Part shown: piece after piece, positions 1 through 7,517 of the stretch | Layout of the letters: each line of letters begins with the position of its first letter | Position numbering within the stretch: the stretch's first letter is position 1 | DNA from: Branchiostoma floridae | Lineage: Eukaryota > Chordata > Leptocardii > Amphioxiformes > Branchiostomatidae | Reading direction: 5' to 3' | Assembly: GCF_000003815.2 (NCBI RefSeq) | Contig: NC_049980.1 | Coordinates: 15,054,932 to 15,118,931, forward strand | Length of the DNA: 64,000 nucleotides | Made by a program: the position numbers and the translations under genes | The notes under the pieces: model-generated | Database searches by the model: none | Seen by the model: only the letters and a program-made list of their open reading frames with translations | Told to the model about the DNA's origin: nothing

Positions 1-1408
1 AGGGCTAGGGTTAGGGTAAGGGGTTTGTAGTAGAAAAGTTGTTTCCGAGGAATTGTGTTTTTTGGTCATAATTCGGTCTGAAATGGATAGAAAACATGCA
101 AATTTCGACCATTTTTCTGAGAGTGCTTAGGATTAGTATTAGGGTTAGGGTTCCTGTTAGGGTTAGGGCTAGGGTTAGGGTAAGGGGTTCGTGGTAGAAA
201 AATTGTTTCCGAGGAATTGTGTTTTTTGGTCATAATTCGGTCTGAAATGGATAGAAAACATGCAAATTTCGACCATTTTTCTGAGAGTGCTTATTGTGAG
301 TGTTAGGGTTAAGGGTACCTGTTAGGGTTAGGGCTAGGGTTAGGGTAAGGGGTTTGTGGTAGAAAAGTTGTTTCCGAGGAATTGTGTTTTTTGGTCATAA
401 TTCGGTCTGAAATGGATAGAAAACATGCAAATTTCGACCATTTTTCTGAGAGTGCTTATTGTGAGTTTTAGGTTAAGGGTACCTGTTAGGGTTAGGGCTA
501 GGGTTAGGGTAAGGGGTTCGTGGTAGAAAAATTGTTTCCGAGGAATGGTGTTGTTTGGTCATAATTCGGTCTGAAATGGATAGAAAACATGCAAATTTCG
601 ACCATTTTTCTGAGAGTGCTTATTGTGAGTTAGGGTTTAGGGTACCTGTTAGGGTTAGGGCTAGGGTTAGGGTAAGGGGTTCGTGGTAGAAAAATTGTTT
701 CCGAGGAATTGTGTTTTTTGGTCATAATTCGGTCTGAAATGGATAGAAAACATGCAAATTTCGACCATTTTTCTGAGAGTGCTTAGGATTAGTATTAGGG
801 TTAGGGTTCCTGTTAGGGTTAGGGCTAGGGTTAGGGTAAGGGGTTCGTGGTAGAAAAATTGTTTCCGAGGAATTGTGTTTTTTGGTCATAATTCGGTCTG
901 AAATGGATAGAAAACATGCAAATTTCGACCATTTTTCTGAGAGTGCTTAGGATTAGTATTAGGGTTAGGGTTCCTGTTAGGGTTAGGGCTAGGGTTAGGG
1001 TAAGGGGTTCGTGGTACAAATATTGTTTCCGAGGAATTGTGTTTTTTGGTCATAATTCGGTCTGAAATGGATAGAAAACATGCAAATTTCGATCATTTTT
1101 TCTGAGAGTGCTTATTGTGAGTGTTAGGGTTAAGGGTACCTGTTAGGGTTAGGGCTAGGGTTAGGGTTAGGGGTTCGTGGTAGGAAAAATGTTAGCGAAG
1201 AATTGTGTTTTTTGGTCATAATTCGGTCTGAAATGGATAGAAAACATGCAAATTTCGACAATTTTTCTGACAGTGCTTAGGATTAGTATTAGGTTTAGGG
1301 TTCCTGTTAGGATTGGGGCTAGGGTTAGGGTAAGGGGTTCGTGGTAGAAAAATTGTTTCCGAAGTATTGTGTTTTTTGGTCATAATTCGGTCTGAAATGG
1401 ATATAGTC
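1..1408. repeat. 164-bp satellite with embedded TTAGGG runs
   Basis: About 8.5 tandem copies of a unit of 163-166 bp. The anchor hexamer AGGGCT (or GGGGCT) recurs at 1, 165, 330, 494, 657, 821, 985, 1151 and 1315. Each unit combines a stretch rich in TTAGGG-like hexamers with a conserved unique part that includes CATAATTCGGTCTGAAATGG. Two unit variants alternate, one with a GGATTAGTATTAGGG junction and one with a TTGTGAGTGTTAGGG junction, which suggests higher-order amplification. TTAGGG is the deuterostome telomere repeat, but here the G-rich strand reads away from the left edge, opposite to a left-hand chromosome end. The array may continue beyond the window. Confidence 0.93.
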
Positions 1409-1439
1409 CAGCGACATAGCTGAAAAATTGTGCAAATTT

Positions 1440-2490
1440 GTCTTAAAGCACCAAATTTGGCACACGTGTAGTTGAATGTATTCTAAACAGAAATAGATAT
1501 GGAGGCATCTCAAGTTCTGCCCAGAATTGATTTTATGGCACCTTTTGGGCATTTTTAGACCAAAAATGTATATTTTGGGCTTTAGAGCCCTGGTATTACA
1601 ACCTAATGATCTGAAATTCGGCACAGACGTGCATTGGACATATGCCCCCAGGATGTTATCAACCCTTTTTGCGTACGACACTTCAAAAATGAGCTATTTT
1701 GGGATATTTGGCCATTTTTTACTACAAAATGTATATTTTTGGCTCCTTTGTCCTCATATTAAAACCTATTGACAAGAAATTTGGTATAGAGATGCATTAG
1801 ACATATGCTCCCAAAATGGCATCAACACTTTTTTCATACATCACTTCAAAAAAGTTTTATTTTGGGATTTTTGACAATTTTTGACAAGAAATGCATATTT
1901 TTGGCTCCTATGCCCTTGTATTACGACCAAATGACCTGAAATTTGGTTTGAAGGTAGTGTAGGGCAAGTGCGGGCAGTATGTCGTATTCTGTTGTGGCAA
2001 CATTGCCAAAATTGTTGACTTGGGGGATTTTTTGCTATTTTTAGACTAAAAATGTATATTATTGGCTCCTGTGCCTTTGTATGAGAACCAAGTTCTGTGC
2101 CAAGTTTTTAATCCAAATGACCTGAAATTTGGCATTGACGTGCCTATAACATATGGTCACAGGAATGCATTCACGCTTTTTGCATATTTCAGTTCAAAAT
2201 GGTTGATATTGGGATTTTATGCCATTTGTAGACAAAAATGTACATTTTTGACTCCTGTTCCCTGGTAATTAGACCAAATGACTTGAAATTTGTTGTCGGA
2301 ATGCCTTTTACATATATAAACAGGACTTTTTTCATGCCTTTTGCCTACACCACTTTATGATGGTTAATTTTGTGATTTTTTACCATTTTTAGACCAAAAA
2401 TGTATATTTTTAGCTCCTGTGCCTTCGTATTTAATTCAAATGACCTGAAATTCAGTGTGGATGTAGCTATCACATTATGGATTAGAGAGG
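1440..2490. repeat. Diverged ~162-bp tandem satellite
   Basis: Six degenerate copies follow the first satellite. The anchor ATGTATATTTTTGGCTCC (or a close variant) lies at about 1566, 1729, 1891, 2052, 2239 and 2400. Spacings are 161-163 bp, with one of 187. A second anchor, GACCTGAAATTTGG, repeats in register. Copies are clearly older than those at 1-1408. The near-identical period and the shared CTGAAAT/CCATTTTT words suggest that the two arrays may have a common origin, which is inference. Open reading frames across this area are chance products of the repeat. Confidence 0.85.
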
Positions 2491-2711
2491 AGTAACTTGG
2501 AAGAGTCCACTGAGTATGGGGTTTATTTGGAAGAGTCCATTGTTGCACGGAGGGCAGATTTGGAAACAAATTCAATGTCGGATTAATATATAGTTTTATT
2601 GCACAACAATTGTACAGGGTACAAAGTATGGCATCTACATAACTACAGTTCTATAACTTAACGCTTATCTAACTAATACAGAAGTTGTAGTATGGGATAA
2701 ATTTCTTACAG

Positions 2712-3030
2712 TTATTGGAGGCTTTTACAATCATTGGAGGAATTTCTAATGTCTAAACCTTCTTTGATATATTTTCCTATATCTGCCATGCAGGGATTGT
2801 CACATGTCATGATGTATTTGAATTTGCAATTCAGGTCCATCGAGATAAACCCTTGTGTATATTATTAAGATGACAGCCTTGTGTACAGAGAATTTCGTAT
2901 ATCACAATATTTGGGACATACAACCATAAAGTGATATTCGTCTTCAATTAGCTCTGGACAGAATGATTGGGATGTTGGTATTGTTCTTGGGCGGGTAAAA
3001 AAATACGAGAAAACATTCAACTCACACAAA
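2712..3030 (-). pseudogene. 3' remnant of a non-LTR retrotransposon (RT C-terminal tail)
   Basis: On the minus strand, one frame reads CPELIEDEYHFMVVCPKY, followed by DIRNSLY. This is the Cys/His-containing tail found after the reverse transcriptase in many LINE ORF2 proteins (pattern C..C/EDE.HF...CP.Y..R). About 60 bp further on, in another frame, it continues KYIMTCDNPCMADIGKYI and DIRNSS to a stop at 2712, which matches the end of the same protein family. The frame change and missing upstream domains show a truncated, frameshifted copy. The A/T-rich flank at 2580-2650 is probably its 3' untranslated tail. The exact LINE clade cannot be told from this fragment. Confidence 0.6.
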
Positions 3031-3039
3031 ACAGGGCTA

Positions 3040-3400
3040 CAAATCAGACAGTGCAGGTGTATGGACACTACTGGGGTACATATCAGACACTGCAGGGGTT
3101 ACGGACTCTACTGGGGGTACAGATCAGACACTGCAGGGGGTACGGACTCTACTGGGGGTATAGATCAGACACTGCAGGGGGTAAGGACACTACAGAATGA
3201 ATGAGCATTGCAGGGCGTACGGACACTACTGGGTGTACAGATCAGACACTTCAGGGAGTAAGGACACTACTGGGGGTACAGGTCAGACACTACTGTGGGT
3301 ATATGGACATTACAATGAGAACTGACATTACTGGGGGTATTGACACTACTGGGGGTGTTGGCACTTAACTAGGGGTACAGACACTACTTGGCAGTAATGG
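3040..3400. repeat. ~41-bp minisatellite
   Basis: A tandem array whose unit of about 41 bp is itself a dimer of roughly 20-bp subunits of the form GGGGGTACRGAYCAGACACT. The best-preserved units are at 3090-3190. Copies decay toward 3400 and alternate between GGTACAGATCAGACACTGCAG and GGTACGGACTCTACTG subunits. It directly abuts the LINE remnant. No coding potential is supported. Confidence 0.85.
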
Positions 3401-4558
3401 GTATGGTACATCGTACCGGTACAAAACGGGAAAAACGGACCTGAAAAAAATCAGTTGACCAGAGTTTGGACCAATGAGAAAATGAACACTTGACAGGCAT
3501 CAACAATAACAAGTGACCATACTCTGTGACGTAATTATGGTTTATGTCGGTTGTGTTGTTTTCTGTGTGTGTGAGTGTCAATTATGATTTGACCAGTTAT
3601 TTCCTATAAATTGAGTTTGTTAACGTACCTGGCCTGTTTATGTGTGTATGGTGTTCAGTATTAGGTTTATGTTGGCTTGGCTGTGTGTTGTCTGTGGTGA
3701 CCAGCAGGGACTGGTTGTTCGTCTGACAGTGTGTCTTTCACACTAGCTAAATGCTAGCCGAATAGTGTAAGCTATAAATTTTGCACAACTTTAATGATGA
3801 CTTTATTTTGTAACATTTATTAGATAGGAGTACATTTTTACCTAGGCGTCTTTCCTGCTAATTCATGAAAATCAATTGTCTCTCTTCACCTTCTGTCCTT
3901 GCGGTATCCCTGTTACCATAAGCCAGACGACAAGCGAACACTTCATTGATGCTACAATATGGTCGCAAATGTCCTTACCTGCCCGATGGTCAGTGAAGTC
4001 AAATTGCTGGCAGAGACAAAATCAGCACAGTGACTACTGTCCCAATTCAATTCAAATCATTTTTGTTAGTGAATGATTCCCGAACTTGATACTAGTAGTC
4101 TAAAGCACAATTTGGAGAATGGCACAGATAGCTGACCAGCCCTGACGGCAATTGAAAATGTGGACAAAACAATTCACATCATACTTGCCATCGTCTCCTT
4201 GTGATTAAGTATTGCAGCGACGTGCAGCTCGAAAAGTATGTCATCTGCTCTTTGTACTTTAATGAGAAGAATTTCATACCTCAGTCCATAACTACGAAAG
4301 CCAATTGCTTATCTTGCAGCTACAAAGAAGACTGTTTTGTAAGATGCTGGCTAGCTGCGAGAGCAAGGAGCCCCGGTAGAAATCAGACGGTACACAGGCT
4401 TAGATCCTGCCTATACTACTCGTAGCAAATGGAGCTTTGAGCTGTAAATGGCTAAAGACAACTGTTCAAACTGTTCAAATATAAAACATAGTAGACGCCT
4501 TTGTTCCTCTGTGAGGATGCCCTTATCAAACATATTTTGTACTTGAATAATGATGAGA

Positions 4559-4681
4559 CTATTTTTTCACAGCCCTTGCTTTGTTTCCACTAACGTATTT
4601 GCATCTGTAAGCAGCAGCACCCATAGCTGCAGTACACTGTGCACCAGTCAGAGTTGCCCTGAGGATGGTGCCGACGGTCAC
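4559..4681 (-). CDS. Possible terminal exon, unknown protein
   Basis: The minus strand has an acceptor-like GACTTTTCAG followed by an open frame of about 40 codons rich in Ala/Thr (VTVGTILRATLTGAQCTAAM, then GAAAYRCKYVSGNKARAVKK) ending in TAG. Codon use looks protein-like and the tail is basic. I do not recognise a family and no upstream exon could be linked, so this could equally be a decayed gene fragment. Confidence 0.2.
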   Translation of the reverse strand: MTVGTILRATLTGAQCTAAMGAAAYRCKYVSGNKARAVKK

Positions 4682-4941
4682 TGAAAAGTCAGTAAAAATA
4701 AAACAAGGGTTGGGAAAAAATGTATCTTCATCCAGTGACATACGCGTACCAACATGATGGAAATATCTTTTAGACTATTGTCTATCTCAGCACATCGCTC
4801 TCAGGCAATGGCTATTGTTAGCAGCAGTAAGTTTAAGTTCTGACTTATTATGCCCCGCAAAACCACATTGAGAACCCTGATATGGCGATTGATATTCTTC
4901 TCTCCAGCAACATTAACAAATCTTAACACCATCCACCGGGT

Positions 4942-4982
4942 GCATTACCTCCAATGTGCTGAGGGAGCATGGGAGGTAATGC
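4942..4982. repeat. Small inverted repeat (hairpin)
   Basis: Perfect 11-bp arms GCATTACCTCC (4942-4952) and GGAGGTAATGC (4972-4982) enclose a 19-nt loop. No associated gene or function is apparent. Confidence 0.5.
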
Positions 4983-5577
4983 GCCTTAGAAATGACTAAA
5001 CTTTCAAGAGATTAAAAGTCTACTTTTAGTGGTTCAAGTAATCCCCTAGTACATCCTCTTAAATTCAATGCTTCATCCTCACTTTTTGGTCTGGAAAAGC
5101 AGGGAACCCATTTCCTATGTGGAAATACAAAGTTTAACCTTACTCTCGTATCTTCATACAGAGTATCATCTTCAGATCTATGAGGATAGCCATCGCAATT
5201 TCATTAATTTTCCGTTTTAATCATATGGCTGTCAACGTTTTACATACCAAACTGTTATCACACATACAAAGAATGACCCAATTTGGCAGCCCCTAACCCT
5301 CCGACCTTAGCATAGTTTGCTTGGTTTTCCTGTGCAATTACACTTTTGAAGGCACCCATCTATACAAAAGTCAACAAGATACGTTTCTATCTGGATGACA
5401 TGAGCAAATTTATGTGTCAGAGAACTCGATCAAGAAAAGTACAAAAAAATGCATTCATCCCAGACTAGCCTTGTTTTTGACCTTTGTTATGGTCTTGTTT
5501 CTAGATAAATTTTCAATATCCATGACGTAGTCCTGCATCCACGTGTATTGGGTATTAATCGGTGTCACTTATGTGGA

Positions 5578-5912
5578 GTACTAGTAACCCCCATGGAGAG
5601 CCTTATAATCGTGTACGACATATATAGTACAACTTTGCCGGCGTTCCTACTCACCCGGATGTTTCCCATTGGATGCAACTCAACACTAATGCAACGGGCG
5701 GAGGGCCATTCTCCAGGACGAGAAACTCAAAGGAAAGTGTCAACAGCTGGCGATCAAAACTCACATTCAGTCAAGTCAAAATCATACAGGACTACTGTGC
5801 CGAAACAATGCGTCTTCTGGGATACAAGTTTATAGGTGATGATATGATGTTGAAAAATACGTCCACATCTCTTCTGGAAGAAATCAATCAGGATGTGATG
5901 GTTATACAGTAG
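5578..5912 (+). pseudogene. C-terminal fragment of a carbohydrate sulfotransferase, frameshifted
   Basis: The frame 5628-5912 reads YNFAGVPTHPDVSHWM, then FSRTRNSKESVNSWRSKL, then QDYCAETMRLLGYK, and ends at TAG. This is the 3' portion of Golgi carbohydrate sulfotransferases (Sulfotransfer domain, CHST type). The diagnostic parts are the Y.FAG.P...V..W segment, the RNS...NSWR-KL 3'-phosphate region and the C....M..LGYK end. Just upstream, a different frame encodes TPMESLIIVYDIY, the preceding conserved P.E...VY segment, so a small indel in the TATATAG stretch near 5622-5630 breaks the frame. The catalytic 5'-PSB part is absent. It is either a pseudogene fragment or the last exon of a gene with a local error. 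Neighbouring sequence is retroelement debris, which favours a pseudogene. Confidence 0.6.
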
Positions 5913-6008
5913 ACTGGGGATACTTATGATATGCTAATGTAGAAGCTTCTTAAAACTCGTGATTTAATATCGGTCACAACAATAGTCTTCATTATCAAAG
6001 ATAGGTAA

Positions 6009-6625
6009 ATGTCTCTAAATATAGAACAGAACATTGCAATGTTTTGTAAACGCTTTATTAACGTTACATATCAATTCCAAAATGAAATGCTTTCCTCAGG
6101 CAAATACATGGTACCAACGAGGTCTTACTCAGTACCAATCTTCATTTGCCTCCTCATTTACACCACGACTTATCACAATTTGGAACAAACTTCCTGTTGA
6201 AACCAGAGGGCTGGGAGCTACAGCCACAAGCCCGTCTGATGTGTCTGCCTTTAAACGAAAACTATCTTCATTTATGCATAACCGATTCCGACAAAACTTC
6301 AAGCTAGAGCAGGCTTGCACATGGTCACTAGCATGCTATTGCGCCACTTGCATTACCACAAGGCCACGATAATTTGCCCTGCATTATGACCACATGTATA
6401 TCTATTTCATAGATTTGGACTCAATAATGTATGTGTGTTGTTAAGTTGATTTATCCTGATTTGAACTTTACATTGATTATGATATTTGTTCTTGTATTTA
6501 TGTGTATTATGATTTGATGTATCATTGTTATGTTGTAGGTATGGCGGCTTTGAAAAGGTGTCCTTTGACACCTGTTCCGCCATACCCTCCATTGTCAGTG
6601 TGGAGAATCCAAATAAATAAATGCC
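6009..6625 (+). mobile_element. LINE 3' end (5'-truncated non-LTR retrotransposon)
   Basis: The plus frame 6034-6372 encodes a typical RT-ORF C-terminus: SSFASSFTPRLITIWNKLP, a short linker, then SPSDVSAFKRKLSSFMHN. This matches the '.SF.PR.I..WN.LP...S...FK..L' tail of L2/CR1-like and related LINEs. About 240 bp of 3' UTR follow, including a strong stem-loop (6539-6586) and an AATAAATAAATG-type microsatellite tail at about 6610-6622. The reverse-transcriptase catalytic core is missing, so the copy is dead. Clade assignment is uncertain. Confidence 0.7.
6539..6586 (+). repeat. Stem-loop in LINE 3' UTR
   Basis: Outer arms GGTATGGCGG (6539-6548) and CCGCCATACC (6577-6586) are perfect complements. 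An inner helix AGGTGTC (6556-6562) / GACACCT (6567-6573) closes on a 4-nt loop. Its position about 25 bp before the microsatellite tail suits a 3' recognition hairpin for LINE reverse transcription, which is inference. Confidence 0.6.
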
Positions 6626-6780
6626 ATCAATCAACTCCCTCTTAGTCACTTTTGTATCACCCCGCCGTCACCACGCTTGCTAGTAGCAGGATCCAATAAA
6701 ACGCGTCCGCCCTACAAGCCGTTTTATCGTAACAGACAAGAGTTATCCGAATGAAAGCTCATCTGTGTAGGTAAAATTCC

Positions 6781-6996
6781 ATAGTGAAAAGTTTAAACTT
6801 TGTTCCAACACAAGGGAAGAAACTCACCATAAATTTTCGGCCGAACACTCCGACCTTCATCAGATGAATGATTCGCTGCACTAATCCGGAAGTCGTCGGA
6901 TGACGTCAGGTAGCAGCGAATCATAAATGGCGGGAAGGCGAAACCTGCCACCGTCACGGTTCAATGAGGGTTGATGTGCCCTGATGTAGATAGCCT
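6781..6996. repeat. Left inverted arm (pLTR-like) of the PLE
   Basis: The exact reverse complement of 7290-7505. It carries an antisense copy of the last part of the GIY-YIG reading frame and a minus-strand hammerhead core. It starts ATAGTGAAAAG and ends at TAGCCT. Confidence 0.9.
6819..6874 (-). ncRNA. Hammerhead ribozyme motif (PLE left arm, antisense)
   Basis: The exact reverse complement of the plus-strand motif, with the core (read as TCATCAG on the plus strand) at 6857-6863 and GAAA (read as TTTC) at 6835-6838. A transcript through the whole element would carry only one motif in sense. Minus-strand transcription would expose this copy. Confidence 0.68.
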
Positions 6997-7405
6997 AGTT
7001 AGGCAGCTTTTGGTGGCGCCTAGGGATAAGACGCCCAAAGAACACAAGTGCGGCGTGGTTTACCACATCCGTTGTACGGGACAGAACCTCAGAGGTCCGT
7101 GCACCGAGTCGTACATCGGGGAAACGGCACGATCATTAAGAACCCGTTTCATGGAACATAAACGTCGCAGTTCAACATCTTCAGAAGTGTCTCAGCATAT
7201 ACACGTCGAATCTCCGGGCCACTCCGTGTCTCTGGACCAAGTTCGCATCTTGGACTCTGAACAGGACTGGTTCGTGAGGGGCGTCAAGGAGGCTATCTAC
7301 ATCAGGGCACATCAACCCTCATTGAACCGTGACGGTGGCAGGTTTCGCCTTCCCGCCATTTATGATTCGCTGCTACCTGACGTCATCCGACGACTTCCGG
7401 ATTAG
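6997..7405 (+). CDS. GIY-YIG endonuclease domain of a Penelope-like retroelement (5'-truncated)
   Basis: The open frame runs from the left arm to TAG at 7405. The element's own coding sequence begins at the arm boundary. Counting from the open frame's upstream ATG-like codon at 6971 (144 residues), GVVY is at 28-31, SYIGET at 47-52, the conserved Arg region RSLRTRFMEH at 54-63, the catalytic-type Glu in RGVKEAIYIR at about 107 and Asn at 119 in PSLNR. Cysteines at 27, 35 and 44 bracket the GIY strand, as in PLE nucleases. The upstream VRQLLVAPRDKTP segment matches the linker that joins the PLE reverse transcriptase to the nuclease. In PLEs this domain nicks target DNA. No reverse transcriptase remains, so activity in cis is unlikely. 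Confidence 0.8.
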
Positions 7406-7505
7406 TGCAGCGAATCATTCATCTGATGAAGGTCGGAGTGTTCGGCCGAAAATTTATGGTGAGTTTCTTCCCTTGTGTTGGAACAAAGTTTAAACTTTTC
7501 ACTAT
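7290..7505. repeat. Right inverted arm (pLTR-like) of the PLE
   Basis: The exact reverse complement of 6781-6996. It contains the last 38 codons of the nuclease frame, its TAG stop at 7403-7405 and a plus-strand hammerhead core immediately downstream of the stop. It ends CTTTTCACTAT. Confidence 0.9.
7412..7467 (+). ncRNA. Hammerhead ribozyme motif (PLE right arm)
   Basis: Core CTGATGA at 7423-7429, one extra A, and stem II GGTCGGA (7431-7437) / TTCGGCC (7441-7447) closing on GTG. GAA follows at 7448-7450, then AATT (7451-7454) as a minimal stem III, then the predicted cleavage nucleotide T7455. Stem I pairs CAT (7420-7422) with ATG (7456-7458) and TCA (7415-7417) with TGA (7460-7462), with internal bulges. 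Hammerheads with very short stem III, active as dimers, are known in Penelope-like elements. Self-cleavage here is predicted, not shown. Confidence 0.72.
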
Positions 7506-7517
7506 AGACAAGAGTTA

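Larger units (their letters stand above)
3400..5570. other. Non-coding stretch
   Basis: No recognisable gene except one weak candidate terminal exon at 4559-4681. A GTACCGGTAC / GGACCTGAAAA patch at 3400-3450 resembles sequence near 46940-47010 and may be a fragment of the same dispersed repeat. A short hairpin lies at 4942-4982. Confidence 0.5.
6746..7505 (+). mobile_element. Penelope-like element insertion with inverted terminal arms
   Basis: A complete insertion of about 760 bp. The host 12-mer AGACAAGAGTTA occurs on both sides (6734-6745 and 7506-7517) as a target-site duplication. Inside it are a 35-nt one-sided extension (6746-6780), an arm (6781-6996), a 293-bp centre (6997-7289) and a second arm (7290-7505). 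I found the arms to be exact reverse complements over 216 bp. The centre plus right arm encode a GIY-YIG nuclease, the C-terminal module of Penelope-like elements. An inverted 5' partial copy, a short one-sided tail and variable-length duplications are known PLE traits. The reverse transcriptase is absent, so the copy is 5'-truncated. Arm identity implies recent insertion or conversion. Confidence 0.85.

Noticed and set aside
1..200. True chromosome end at the left edge
   Set aside because: The G-rich strand points into the window rather than outward and the hexamers are interspersed in a satellite, so a terminal telomere is not supported.
831..1681. Minus-strand open frames across the satellites
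   Set aside because: Their translations simply follow the tandem repeats (L-T-L-T-like strings) and have no independent coding signal.
3030..3400. CRISPR-like array
   Set aside because: The repeat spacing is head-to-tail with no unique spacers; this is a minisatellite in eukaryotic DNA.
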